From NCBI GenBank assembly GCA_016929525.1, contig JAFGIP010000117.1, forward strand, positions 78,304-142,303: DNA of 64,000 bases. Reading direction: 5' to 3'. Position numbers and translations under genes: made by a program. Positions 49,778 to 60,000 of the stretch are shown here, one piece after another. The notes below the pieces were generated by a model, which was given only the letters and a program-made list of their open reading frames with translations, did not search any database and had not been told where the DNA came from. Positions within the stretch are counted from its first letter, which is position 1. Each line of letters opens with the position of its first letter. This DNA is from Bacteroidales bacterium. Lineage in GTDB: Bacteria; Bacteroidota; Bacteroidia; Bacteroidales; UBA10428.

Positions 49778-51232
49778 ATGAAACAAAAAGCAGATATAGC
49801 ACTAATTGGATTGGCTGTAATGGGTGAAAATCTTGTACTGAATATGGAACGAAATGGTTATACCGTTGCTGTTTATAATCGTACCGTTGAAAAGGTTGAT
49901 AAATTTACCCGGGGACGTGGTAAAGGAAAAAAGTTGATCGGAGCACATAGCCTCGAAGAGCTTGTTCAGTTATTAGATCGTCCAAGAAGGGTAATGATGC
50001 TGGTTAAAGCCGGAGGTGCTGTTGATGCTCTGATAGAACAACTCATACCATTGCTTGAACCAGGCGATATTATTATTGATGGTGGTAATACATATTACCC
50101 CGATACAAACCGTCGTACTAAATATGTCGAGAGTAAAGGGTTGCTGTATATTGGTACAGGAGTTAGTGGTGGAGAAGAAGGTGCATTACTAGGCCCGTCT
50201 ATAATGCCGGGTGGATCGAAAAAAGCGTGGGAATATGTAAAACCCGTTTTCCAGTCGATTGCCGCTAAAGTTGACGATGGATCACCGTGTTGCGAATGGG
50301 TAGGGGAGAACGGTGCCGGACATTTTGTAAAAATGGTACACAACGGAATTGAATATGGTGATATGCAACTTATCTCCGAAGCATACCAGATAATGAAAGT
50401 ATTGCTTGGCATGACCAATGATGAAATGCACGAAGTCTTTAAAGAATGGAATGGGGGTGAACTTAACAGCTATCTGATTGAAATTACAAGCGATATCATG
50501 GCATTTAAGGATGATGACGGTTTACCATTGGTTGAAAAGATACTCGATACAGCCGGACAAAAAGGAACAGGAAAATGGACCGGGATTGATGCTCTCGATA
50601 AAGGTGTTCCGCTTACTCTCATTGGCGAAGCGGTATTTGCACGCTGTCTTTCATTCATGAAAGAAGAACGCGCTAAGGCATCAAATATCATTACAGGACC
50701 AAAGCCTGTTTTCAGTGATAATAAAGAAAAGTTTCTGGAAGACATTAAGGAAGCTGTGTATGCATCTAAAATAGTATCTTATGCACAGGGATATGTGCTG
50801 ATGAGGGCAGCTGCAAAAGAATATAACTGGGATCTGAATTATGGAGGCATTGCGCTTATGTGGAGGGGTGGCTGCATAATCCGTTCTGTTTTCCTTGGGA
50901 AGATTAAGGAAGCTTTCGATCAAAATCCAGGATTAACAAATCTGCTGCTCGATCCATATTTTAAAGAGAAAATTATATCGGTTCAGGATGGCTGGCGAAG
51001 AGTAGTTGCTGCAGCGGTTACAAATGGTATATCGATTCCTGCTTTCTCAACAGCACTTGCTTATTTCGATGGTTACCGCTGTGAACGATTACCTGCAAAC
51101 CTGCTGCAGGCACAGCGCGATTATTTCGGTGCACATACTTACGAACGTATTGATAAACCGCGCGGTGAATTCTTTCATACAAACTGGACAGGTAAGGGTG
51201 GTGAAACAGCATCTTCGACTTACAATGTTTAA
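49778..51232 (+). CDS. gnd: 6-phosphogluconate dehydrogenase, decarboxylating
   Basis: This 484-residue enzyme oxidises and decarboxylates 6-phosphogluconate to ribulose-5-phosphate. It has a Rossmann loop 'GLAVMG' at 11-16, 'NRT' after strand 2 (NADP preference is likely), 'IIDGGNT' at 99-105, 'GTGVSGGEEGALLGPSIMPGG', and catalytic K185 and E192 in 'GHFVKMVHNGIEYGDMQ'. The C-terminal domain ends with 'RGEFFHTNWTG'. Full length for the dimeric long form. It is 26 bp after the LarA-like gene and 9 bp before dctP, in the middle of the uronate operon rather than with glucose-6-phosphate dehydrogenase. That suggests it handles gluconate-derived 6-phosphogluconate. An A/G-rich tract (AAAAAG repeats) precedes the start. 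Confidence 0.95.
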   Translation: MKQKADIALIGLAVMGENLVLNMERNGYTVAVYNRTVEKVDKFTRGRGKGKKLIGAHSLEELVQLLDRPRRVMMLVKAGGAVDALIEQLIPLLEPGDIIIDGGNTYYPDTNRRTKYVESKGLLYIGTGVSGGEEGALLGPSIMPGGSKKAWEYVKPVFQSIAAKVDDGSPCCEWVGENGAGHFVKMVHNGIEYGDMQLISEAYQIMKVLLGMTNDEMHEVFKEWNGGELNSYLIEITSDIMAFKDDDGLPLVEKILDTAGQKGTGKWTGIDALDKGVPLTLIGEAVFARCLSFMKEERAKASNIITGPKPVFSDNKEKFLEDIKEAVYASKIVSYAQGYVLMRAAAKEYNWDLNYGGIALMWRGGCIIRSVFLGKIKEAFDQNPGLTNLLLDPYFKEKIISVQDGWRRVVAAAVTNGISIPAFSTALAYFDGYRCERLPANLLQAQRDYFGAHTYERIDKPRGEFFHTNWTGKGGETASSTYNV

Positions 51233-51241
51233 ATTGCAGCT

Positions 51242-52258
51242 ATGAATAGTATAAGTACTGAAATCAGATTCCTGAAAATTACTTTCTCTGCAGGGTTGTT
51301 TGGTATTTTATTTCTATCGTGTTCTTCTTCTGAACATAAGACTATCAAACTGGCACATAGTCTCGATCCCACGCATTCTGTGCATAAAGCTATGTTGTTT
51401 ATGGCTGAAAGACTAAGGGAAAAATCGGGAGGAACAATGGAAATTCAGATTTACCCGAGCGGACAATTGGGGGCTGAACGTGAATGCCTTGAACTACTTC
51501 AGATTGGCAGCCTTGGTATTACAAAAGTATCAGCAGCGGTACTTGAGGGTTTTATGGAAGAATATAAAGTGCTTGGTCTCCCTTATCTTTTTGAGAGTAA
51601 AGAACATTGCTTCAGAGTTCTGGATGGCGAAATCGGGCAGAAACTTTTGCTGGCCGGTGAAGACATATGGTTACGAGGTTTGTGTTTTTACGATGCCGGT
51701 TCGCGAAGTTTTTATACAAAAACAGAACCCATTTTGGAACCGGACAACCTGAAAGGAAAGAAGATTCGGGTAATGAAAAGTATCACGGCAAACAAAATGA
51801 TAACTTCAATGGGCGGAACGCCAACCCCCATTTCCTGGGGAGAACTGTATACTGCATTGCAAAGTGGTGTGGTGGACGGAGCTGAAAATAATCCTCCCAG
51901 CTTCTATTTGTCGCACCATTACGAGGTTTGCAAGTATTACTCAATAGATGAACACACCACCATTCCCGATGTGCTTCTGGTAAGTACGATTATCTGGGAT
52001 AAACTAAGTAATCAGGAGAAACGATGGTTGCAGGAAGCTGCGGATGAGTCGGTAAAAGTGCAGCGTAAACTATGGCTTGAATCGGAGCAGGAATCGCTGG
52101 AGGGAGTGAAAAAAGCCGGTGTTCAGATCTATTTTCCTGATAAAATACGGTTCAGAGAGAAGGTTAAACCGATATATGAAGAACTAAAATCAAATGGAAA
52201 AATATATCATTTGATTGAAACTATCCGAAATGAAGTTCCTGAAGATGTAAATGATTAG
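51242..52258 (+). CDS. dctP: TRAP transporter substrate-binding lipoprotein (DctP family)
   Basis: This 338-residue protein has a signal peptide ending in a lipoprotein-type Cys ('ILFLSCSSSEH'), so it is tethered in the periplasm. The DctP fold shows 'IKLAHSLDPTHSVHKAMLFMAERLREKSGG', 'EIQIYPSGQLGAERECLELLQIG', the conserved Arg in 'AGSRSFYTKTEPI' that binds the substrate carboxylate, and 'KIRVMKSITANKMITSMGGTPTPISWGELYTALQSGVVDGAENN'. It is the binding component for the permease genes that follow, and the context suggests D-galacturonate, D-glucuronate or related acids. It lies 9 bp after gnd. Confidence 0.93.
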   Translation: MNSISTEIRFLKITFSAGLFGILFLSCSSSEHKTIKLAHSLDPTHSVHKAMLFMAERLREKSGGTMEIQIYPSGQLGAERECLELLQIGSLGITKVSAAVLEGFMEEYKVLGLPYLFESKEHCFRVLDGEIGQKLLLAGEDIWLRGLCFYDAGSRSFYTKTEPILEPDNLKGKKIRVMKSITANKMITSMGGTPTPISWGELYTALQSGVVDGAENNPPSFYLSHHYEVCKYYSIDEHTTIPDVLLVSTIIWDKLSNQEKRWLQEAADESVKVQRKLWLESEQESLEGVKKAGVQIYFPDKIRFREKVKPIYEELKSNGKIYHLIETIRNEVPEDVND

Positions 52259-52272
52259 AAAAAGTAAAGCAA

Positions 52273-52779
52273 ATGAATATTAAAAATCGAATCGATAAAA
52301 TTCTCGAACAAGTACTTCTGGCACTTATGATTTTTCTGGTAGTAGATGTTCTCTGGCAGGTGCTAGCAAGATACCTGAGTAAACTCATGGTGAATAGGTT
52401 TGAAATACAGATACCAACTGTGCTGTATTCCTTTACCGATGAATTGGCGGGTTTTCTTCTTATTTGGGTTGCTCTGCTGGGAGCTGCATATGCAACAGGG
52501 AAAAAACAGCATTTGGCCATCGACCTGCTGTCTTCACGATTAAGTCTAAAGGGTAAAATAATCCTGAACAAGTTTATCAGTTTCCTGATTTTATTTTTTG
52601 CAACTGCTGTATTATTATTTGGAGGAACCTGGTTGGTATATACACGCTTCTATCTGGGGCAGGTTTCATCAGCCATGGAGATTCCAATTGGAGTTGTTTA
52701 TCTCATTGTGCCGCTGTCCGGATTATTGATATCGTACTATACGATATTCGATTTTGTATCGGCATCAAAGAATTTTTAA
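52273..52779 (+). CDS. dctQ: TRAP transporter small permease (DctQ family)
   Basis: This 168-residue membrane protein has four hydrophobic helices, the standard DctQ topology. 'TDELAGFLLIWVALLGAAYATGKKQHLAID' is the characteristic central block, and the C-terminal 'YLIVPLSGLLISYYTIFDFV' closes it. DctQ forms a complex with the large permease to receive substrate from DctP, driven by the sodium gradient. It lies 14 bp after dctP and 19 bp before the dctM start. Confidence 0.9.
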   Translation: MNIKNRIDKILEQVLLALMIFLVVDVLWQVLARYLSKLMVNRFEIQIPTVLYSFTDELAGFLLIWVALLGAAYATGKKQHLAIDLLSSRLSLKGKIILNKFISFLILFFATAVLLFGGTWLVYTRFYLGQVSSAMEIPIGVVYLIVPLSGLLISYYTIFDFVSASKNF

Positions 52780-52798
52780 AATAAAACCTCGAGTTAAA

Positions 52799-54097
52799 AT
52801 GGATTGGTTTGGTGTAATAATACTTGTTTCAACTTTTATTTTTCTTCTGGCAATTGGTGTTCCTATTGCTTATAGCATAGGAATATCAGGCATTTTCACA
52901 ATGTTTGTAAGCATGGATTTATTACCAGCCCTAACCACTATGGCACAACGTATGGCTACTGGTCTTGATAGTTTTACATTGCTGGCTATCCCGTTTTTTA
53001 TTCTGGCCGGACAGATCATGAACCGGGGAGGCATTGCCATCCGGTTAATCGATTTTGCTAAGGTATTGGTAGGAAGGCTTCCGGGCGGGCTGGCCTTTGT
53101 AAATGTGTTGGCCAATATGCTGTTTGGTGCGATTTCAGGTTCTGCTGTGGCTTCCGCTTCTGCAATTGGGACCATACTAAATCCGCGTATGCAAAAAGAA
53201 GGATACGATAAAAATTTCAGTGCAGCTATCAATGCAAGTTCAGCTACTACAGGTCTTATAATACCGCCCAGCAATATTCTTATCGTTTATTCACTGGCAA
53301 GCGGAGGTGCATCAATATCAGCTTTATTTATTGCAGGTTACATACCTGGAATTATAATGGGATTGTTTTTAATGGTCGTTGCAGCAGTTTATGCATACCG
53401 CAAAAATTATCCGGTAGATGAAGGAGTTTCTTTTCGTGAAGGACTTGCCAAACTATGGGATGCATTGCCCAGCCTGATGTTACTGGTAGTAGTAATAGGC
53501 GGACTCATTGCCGGATACTTCACAGCTACTGAGGCATCGGCTATAGCCGTACTTTACAGCCTGGTGCTTTCTTTTATTTATAAAGAGATCAGATGGAAGG
53601 ACCTGCCGGATATCATACTCAGGACAATTACCACTACTTCAATCGTAATGCTTTTAATTGCTACTTCTATAGGGTTGTCTTGGATCATGTCGTATGAAAA
53701 TATTCCGCAAAATGTGAGTACGGGACTTATAAATATCAGCACTAATCCAATAATAGTATTGTTAATTATAAATGCCATCCTGTTGTTTGTAGGTGTGTTT
53801 ATGGATATGACCCCTGCTGTGTTAATTTTCACTCCGATATTTCTACCGGTTGTAACACAACAATTAGGAATGGATCCTGTGCATTTCGGAATTATTCTGA
53901 TTATGAATTTATGCGTGGGACTAATTACACCGCCGGTCGGATCGGTACTCTTTGTAGGCTGTAGTGTAGCTGATGCAAAAATTCAATCGGTTATAAAACC
54001 CTTGCTGCCAATGTTTTTAGCAATGATAATAAGCCTGATGCTCGTAACATTTATTCCCTGGTTAAGCATGTGGCTTCCGGGAGTATTTGGATTTTAA
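52799..54097 (+). CDS. dctM: TRAP transporter large permease (DctM family)
   Basis: This 432-residue integral membrane protein has about twelve to thirteen hydrophobic helices. Hallmarks are 'LGVPIAYSIGISGIFT'-like helix 1, 'LLAIPFFILAGQIMNRGGIAIRLIDFA', 'GAISGSAVASASAIGTI', 'SATTGLIIPPSNILIVYSLASGGASISALFIAGYIPG' and 'NLCVGLITPPVGSVLFVGCSVADA'. It is the transport-channel subunit. The start is the ATG at 52799, since a longer frame from 52754 would run into dctQ and lacks the usual N-terminus. With dctP and dctQ it completes a tripartite uronate uptake system. A structured 175-bp gap separates it from uxaC. Confidence 0.93.
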   Translation: MDWFGVIILVSTFIFLLAIGVPIAYSIGISGIFTMFVSMDLLPALTTMAQRMATGLDSFTLLAIPFFILAGQIMNRGGIAIRLIDFAKVLVGRLPGGLAFVNVLANMLFGAISGSAVASASAIGTILNPRMQKEGYDKNFSAAINASSATTGLIIPPSNILIVYSLASGGASISALFIAGYIPGIIMGLFLMVVAAVYAYRKNYPVDEGVSFREGLAKLWDALPSLMLLVVVIGGLIAGYFTATEASAIAVLYSLVLSFIYKEIRWKDLPDIILRTITTTSIVMLLIATSIGLSWIMSYENIPQNVSTGLINISTNPIIVLLIINAILLFVGVFMDMTPAVLIFTPIFLPVVTQQLGMDPVHFGIILIMNLCVGLITPPVGSVLFVGCSVADAKIQSVIKPLLPMFLAMIISLMLVTFIPWLSMWLPGVFGF

Positions 54098-54137
54098 AAT
54101 TTGAAAATGTTACTTAACAAATTTGATTTTAATTTTT

Positions 54138-54248
54138 ATTCCAGACGGAGCAAAGCTTCTCCTTCGTAAATTTACTTCGGAGAAGGAATGGAACTGCCTG
54201 CATACCTTCGGTATGTAAACCGGCAGCCAGGTTCATTTCGGACGGAAT
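54138..54248. repeat. Structured intergenic element with nested hairpins between dctM and uxaC
   Basis: Two strong stems lie between the genes. CTTCTCC (54156-54162) pairs with GGAGAAG (54179-54185), and the inner palindrome GTAAATTTAC (54166-54175) extends that stem. CTGCC (54194-54198) pairs with GGCAG (54222-54226) around CATAC-CTTCG-GTATG (54201-54215). An outer ATTCC (54138-54142) pairs with GGAAT (54244-54248), closing the whole element. It is more GC-rich than the flanks. It could be an mRNA-processing or attenuation structure, or a REP-like mobile palindrome. Confidence 0.6.
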
Positions 54249-54271
54249 GATCATCAAATAAAAAGTTTATT

Positions 54272-55681
54272 ATGAAAAAATTTATGGATGATAATTTTCT
54301 TCTGCAGACAAGAACGGCAGAATATCTGTATCATGAGCATGCGAAAAAAATGCCGATCATCGATTATCACTGCCATTTGGTTCCCGGAGCAATAGGAGAT
54401 AATATTCAGTACAGGAATATTACTCAGGCATGGTTGTATGGTGATCATTACAAATGGCGTGCAATGAGAAGTAATGGAGTCGATGAAAAATTCTGCACGG
54501 GAAACGCATCCGACTATGAGAAGTTTGAAAAATGGGCTGAAACTGTCCCAATGACAATCAGAAATCCGCTCTATCATTGGACTCATCTTGAGCTGAGAAG
54601 GTATTTTAACATTGAAGAATTATTAGGTCCGAAAACTGCTAAAAGAATTTATGATGAAACATCTTCTTTGCTAAATACGCCTGAATACAGCGTTCGTAAT
54701 TTAATGAAGAAAATGAATGTACGCGTTGTTTGCACAACCGATGACCCGGTGGATTCCCTGGAGTACCATAAGAAAATAAAAGATGACGGTTTTGAAATTA
54801 GTGTTTATCCGACATGGAGGCCTGATAAGGCATTGGCAGTTGAAAATATTGAGTTATTTAATGTATATCTGGATAAACTTGCTGTAGTATCCAATACTGA
54901 AATTATAACTTTTAACGATTTGATAGAAGCGTTGAAAAAGCGGCAGGATTATTTTAATGAGCTGGGTTGTCGCCTTTCTGATCACGGTCTGGAGAATTTT
55001 TATGCTGATGACTATACGGAAGCAGAGATCAACGATATTTTTCATAAAGTGAGAATCCATCATCCGATATCACAAAGTGACATTATTAAGTTCAAATCGG
55101 CAATGTTATATGAGCTCGCGTTAATGGACTATGAGAAGGGCTGGACACAGCAGTTTCATATTGGTGCCATGCGTAATAATAATACCCGCAAATTCGGCAC
55201 TCTGGGTCCGGATACGGGTTTCGATTCGATAGGTGATTATTTGGTAGCTCAACCCATGTCAAAATTTTTAGATCGACTGGATTCTACCAACCAGTTAACA
55301 AAGACTATTTTATACAATCTGAATCCTGCGGATAATTATATCCTAGGTGCTATGCTTGGTAATTTCCAGGATGGACCCATACCTGGAAAAATCCAGTTAG
55401 GATCCGGTTGGTGGTTTCTTGATCAGAAATATGGAATGGAAGATCAGATAAATACATTATCAACTCTTGGATTACTTAGCAGATTTATTGGTATGCTAAC
55501 TGATTCCCGAAGTTTATTATCATATCCGCGCCACGAATATTTCCGCAGAATACTCTGTAATCTTTTAGGTAACGATATTGAAAATGGCGAGATACCCAGT
55601 GATATGAATCTGATCGGTAAAATGGTAGAGGATATATGCTATAATAATGCGAGAGAATATTTTAGATTTAGCATTGTGTGA
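54272..55681 (+). CDS. uxaC: Uronate isomerase
   Basis: This 469-residue enzyme interconverts D-glucuronate with D-fructuronate and D-galacturonate with D-tagaturonate. It is a TIM-barrel of the amidohydrolase superfamily with the HxH metal motif at H33/H35 ('PIIDYHCHLVPGAI'), 'ITQAWLYGDHYKWRAMRSNGV', 'CTTDDPVDSLEYH', 'QFHIGAMRNNNTRKF' and 'DSRSLLSYPRHEYFRRILCNLLG'. Length and motifs match the family end to end. It follows dctM after 174 bp containing a structured element and is followed by uxaE after 18 bp. It is the entry point for monomers released by the pectate lyases. Confidence 0.96.
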   Translation: MKKFMDDNFLLQTRTAEYLYHEHAKKMPIIDYHCHLVPGAIGDNIQYRNITQAWLYGDHYKWRAMRSNGVDEKFCTGNASDYEKFEKWAETVPMTIRNPLYHWTHLELRRYFNIEELLGPKTAKRIYDETSSLLNTPEYSVRNLMKKMNVRVVCTTDDPVDSLEYHKKIKDDGFEISVYPTWRPDKALAVENIELFNVYLDKLAVVSNTEIITFNDLIEALKKRQDYFNELGCRLSDHGLENFYADDYTEAEINDIFHKVRIHHPISQSDIIKFKSAMLYELALMDYEKGWTQQFHIGAMRNNNTRKFGTLGPDTGFDSIGDYLVAQPMSKFLDRLDSTNQLTKTILYNLNPADNYILGAMLGNFQDGPIPGKIQLGSGWWFLDQKYGMEDQINTLSTLGLLSRFIGMLTDSRSLLSYPRHEYFRRILCNLLGNDIENGEIPSDMNLIGKMVEDICYNNAREYFRFSIV

Positions 55682-55699
55682 AAAATAAAACCAAAAAAA

Positions 55700-56947
55700 A
55701 TGCGAATAGAAAAATACTCGTTCGGTATAGGCGACCGGTTCGGAAAGGAAGGTGAAGCTCAACTGGAAGCCATTCAGGAGATAAACAAACTGGGAATTCC
55801 GGTAGTTCCGGTATGGAATAAATCAAACCGCGAACATACAATTGTAAAAACAAACCCTATGGCAGTATTGGAAGAGGCTAAAAAAGCGGTTGCTGCAAAA
55901 GGTTGGAATAATAGCTATTACGTTGATGCTGATCATATCGGATTAGCTACTGTGGAGGAGTTCATAAATTACAGCAATTTCTTCACAATTGACGTTGCGA
56001 ATTTTATCAGGAAACCTGTATCAGAAACCAAAAAAGATGAATTTGTAAACCGGCATGCAAAGTATACCGGAGCACTTAAGATCCCCGGAATTCAGGAAGA
56101 GTTTGAAGTGACAAAAGCATACCTTGAAAGAATTGCAGATAACTACATGTTAGCTGTTCAGGAAGTTAAAAAAATATACTCGCATATTGTAGAAAAAAAA
56201 GGGAAGAATAATTTCATTCCTGAGGTGTCAATGGATGAATGTGAAATTGCACAAACACCATTAGAACTGTTTTTTATTCTGGCTGAACTGAAATATGAGG
56301 GTATCAACGTACAAACCATTGCACCGAAATTTACGGGACTATTTGCCAAGGGAGTAGACTATATTGGTGATATAAAGCGATTAACTACCGAATTTGAGCA
56401 GGATGTTGCTGTTATTCAATTCGCAGTAAAGGAACTGGGACTGCCTGAAAATCTAAAATTAAGTGTTCACAGTGGCAGCGATAAGTTTTCGATTTATCCT
56501 GTAATTCGTGAGACAATTAAAAAGTATAATGCTGGCATACATTTAAAAACTGCTGGTACAACCTGGCTCGAAGAGGTTATAGGCCTGGCTCAGGCAGGTG
56601 GAGAAGGACTTCAAATAGCCAAAGAAATTTACCAACAATCAGTTGAACGATTCGATGAGCTAACCAGTCAGTATATTACGGTTCTGAATATAAATCCTGC
56701 AGAATTGCCATTACCGGAGAAAGTTCAACATTGGACAAGCAAACAATTTTCTGATGCTCTGACGCATGATAAAAATTGTCCCGACTTTAATCCTTCTTTT
56801 CGTCAGCTAATTCATGTAGGGTATAAAATTGCAGGTGAGATGGGAAGTACATTTCAGAATGCGCTTGAAACCTATCGCGAAAAGATTGCAACGAATGTCA
56901 AATACAACATTCTGGATAGACATTTAAAAATGTTGTTTGGAATATAG
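55700..56947 (+). CDS. uxaE: Tagaturonate/fructuronate epimerase
   Basis: This 415-residue protein belongs to the UxaE family, which epimerises D-tagaturonate to D-fructuronate, so galacturonate joins the glucuronate branch. Recognised parts are 'YSFGIGDRFGKEGEAQLEAI', 'VPVWNKSNREH', 'YYVDADHIGLATVEEFI' with likely metal ligands, 'FTGLFAKGVDYIGDI', 'SVHSGSDKFSIYPVI' and 'HLKTAGTTWLEEVIGLA'. The GSDKF block is a family hallmark. The gene is the last of the plus-strand run and ends 83 bp before the convergent HTCS gene. No uxaA/uxaB-type galacturonate branch is seen, consistent with use of the UxaE shortcut. Confidence 0.9.
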   Translation: MRIEKYSFGIGDRFGKEGEAQLEAIQEINKLGIPVVPVWNKSNREHTIVKTNPMAVLEEAKKAVAAKGWNNSYYVDADHIGLATVEEFINYSNFFTIDVANFIRKPVSETKKDEFVNRHAKYTGALKIPGIQEEFEVTKAYLERIADNYMLAVQEVKKIYSHIVEKKGKNNFIPEVSMDECEIAQTPLELFFILAELKYEGINVQTIAPKFTGLFAKGVDYIGDIKRLTTEFEQDVAVIQFAVKELGLPENLKLSVHSGSDKFSIYPVIRETIKKYNAGIHLKTAGTTWLEEVIGLAQAGGEGLQIAKEIYQQSVERFDELTSQYITVLNINPAELPLPEKVQHWTSKQFSDALTHDKNCPDFNPSFRQLIHVGYKIAGEMGSTFQNALETYREKIATNVKYNILDRHLKMLFGI

Positions 56948-56973
56948 ATTGAAGCTGGAAGCACTTTTAAGTG

Positions 56974-57007
56974 AAAGTAAAAAGTAAAAAGTCTAAAGTC
57001 TAAAGTT
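56974..57007. repeat. Short tandem-like repeat AAGTAAAAAGT/AAGTCTAAAGT
   Basis: The gap between convergent uxaE and the HTCS gene holds runs of the units GTAAAAA and GTCTAAA, head to tail, in about 34 bp. An inverted pair TGAAGCT/AGCTTCA frames the region (about 56950-56956 and 57018-57024) and may contribute to termination. No gene is encoded here. Confidence 0.45.
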
Positions 57008-57030
57008 TCCTTCATTTAGCTTCAGACTTC

Positions 57031-60000
57031 CTACTTCGAACTTTTATAGACACTGGGTGTAACTCCGTATTTTGCCTTAAAGCACTTACTGAAATATTTG
57101 ATATCGTTAAACCCGCACATGTAACCAACTTCAGAAATACTATAGCCTGATTCAACCAAGAACCTGGCTGATATTTGCAGGCGCATATCCCGCAAAAACT
57201 CAACCGGAGAGATACCTGTCAGACCTTTAATTTTATTGTACATAACGGTCCTGCCTACATTTGAATAATCTACAAGTTTTTCAACATTAAAAATCGGATC
57301 GGAATAGTTCTTTTCGATAATGTCGATAATATCGTTCAGAAATTTTTCGTCTTTTGGAGTGATTTTGATTGAATCGGCAGCAGTATCCTTTTTATCACGT
57401 AACTTCTCAATAATGATCTTTCGTTGCTTGAGTATATTCTCAATAACTGCTTTCAGATATTCTGCATTAAAAGGTTTTAGGATATAGGCTTCGGCCCCTG
57501 TTTCTATACCTTCAATCTGGTATTCAATCTGAGTTTTGGCAGTTAGAATTACTACAGGAATATGACTAATTGCAAAATTGGCTTTTATTATTTTTGTCAT
57601 GGTTAATCCATCCATTTCAGGCATCATAAGGTCTGTTATGATTAGATCGGGGTGATTTGATTCCAGATATTTCAAACCTTCGGCTCCATTGAATGCTACA
57701 TCAATAGTGAAGTTAGCCTGAAGAATATTCTTAACATAGTCAATTATTTCCTCATTGTCTTCTACCAGAAGAAGTAAATATTCAGTTGGAGAGACTTCCG
57801 TTTTTATTTTCTTCCCTGATTCATGTATTTCAAATCCTTCATTTTCGGGGAGCTCAATTACTCTGTGTGCTGAACTGCCGATTATTTCTTCTGCAAAATC
57901 ACAATCTTCGAAATGATCTTTACCAAGCTTTATTTTTATTATGAAAGTACTGCCTTTATTTACTTCAGACCGGACATCAATTTCGCCTTTGTGCAGTTTC
58001 ATTATTTCGTATGATAAAGATAAACCAATTCCGGTACCCTGATAATTTATATCGCTTACGGAAAGAGGAGTATAACGATCAAACAGTACAAGGATCTTGT
58101 CTTTTGCTATTCCTTTGCCTTCGTCCTTTATTTCTATGGATACATATTCGGGATCTGGCGACTTTATCTGTACATGAATAGTTTTGTGTTTTTTACTGAA
58201 TTTGAAGGCATTCGAAATTATGTTGAACAGAACGGAGTCGAGTTTATCCGGGTCGACCCAGACTTTACAGTTGTCAATTTTTGAATCACAGGCGAAATTC
58301 ACTTGTTTTTGCTGTGCCATTTGTTTGAAATTGTCACATACCTCTTTTACAAAATCAACCAGTTCAACTTCCGATACTTTCAGCCGCATTTTGTTTTTCT
58401 GAATTTTACGGAAATCGAGCAACTGATTTACCAGGCGTAACATACGCTTGCCATTACGTTCCATAATATTGAACGATTGTTTTAATGATTCTGGCAGATT
58501 CAAATGTGCTTTTATATCATCAAGTGGACCTAGTATAAGTGTCAGCGGAGTTCGTATCTCATGCGATACATTGGTAAAAAACTGGAGCTTTATATCATTA
58601 ACGCGGCGTTCCACGCGCAGATCATTGCGCATATGGTTATATTTGGTCAGGATTCTGCGTGTTATTTCGCCGAGGATGATGATAAGAATGGCATAACCAA
58701 TATAAGCCCATACAGTTTTATACCATGGAGGCAGAATTGTAATTTTAATAGTTCTGGGTTCAGGATTCCATGTGCCATCCCAGTTTGCTGCTTTAACCTG
58801 AAACTCATATTTTCCTGGTGAAAGATTGGTGTAGGTTGCACGTGTCATATTCCCGACATCATTCCAGTTGTCTTCAAAACCTGCCAGTTTAAAAGAGTAA
58901 ATACTTTTCTTCGGATCGAAAAAGCTTAATGCTGCATATTCAATACTGAAACTTGACTGGAAATGTTTAAGGACAATCTCTTCCAGAAATTCGATGGATT
59001 TGTTGAAAGGAGCATCGGGTGCCCAGAAATCGACATCCTTATTGAAAAGTTGGAAATTGGTAAAGACAATAGGAGGAATGTATGAATTTCTGGTAAATTT
59101 CTCAGGATCTACTACCAATGCACCGTTTGTACTTCCAAAGACCATACGACCGTCATATAGGGTGCAGCATGTATTTTCGGAAAACCGATCCGATTGTAAA
59201 CCGTTGTTTTTATCGAAGTTCTCAAATTTCAGATTAGCCAGATTAAACTTGGATATTCCACTTTCGGTGCTGAACCACAGATTATTTTCATTATCCTGAA
59301 GAATGCCGAAAACGGCATCGTTTACCATTCCGTCGGAAGAATTAAAACTCTGAAATAAGGCTGAATCCTTTGTAAGATTAATTAGTCTGCTTACTCCACC
59401 ACCAAATGTCGAGAACCATAAATTCCGGTTTTTATCTTCAAAAATATGTACGATATCATTATAACATATTGTTGTACTTTTCTGAGGATCAAAACTGAAA
59501 TGGCGGAAGCTCGCACTATCAATTTCCGGATGAAAACCTTCAAGCAGATTAATTCCGAATATGCTTGCAATCCACAGTGATCCTTTTGAATCGACAAGTA
59601 AATGCCTGATCTCATTACAGGAAATATTGCTGTTTGCATGATCGAAACGACTGCAAAATAAATCATCGCGATTTCTGTTTTTTACCAAATTTAAACCACC
59701 GCCATATGTTCCTATCCAAATTCTGTGATCATGATCTTCTACGATTGAATAAATGTTATTACTGCTTAGTGAGGAAGGTTTTCCGGGCAGATTTCTATAC
59801 AGATGAAAGGCAATATCGTTATAATTCGATTTATAGTAGTTGAGCGGTTTAGTACTAACGGCTACTCCTCCGCCTTTCGAACCCAGCCAGATATAACCCT
59901 GGCTATCCTGCAGCATTGTGTAAATGTTATATCCGGGTAGTTTCCTGCCAATTAGCGGAAGATCTTCAAGAACTGTTATCTCTTTTAACGAACTATCGTA

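Noticed and set aside
56974..57007. Possible CRISPR or VNTR array
   Set aside because: Units are only 7 bp, total about 34 bp, with no spacers. Kept only as a short repeat.
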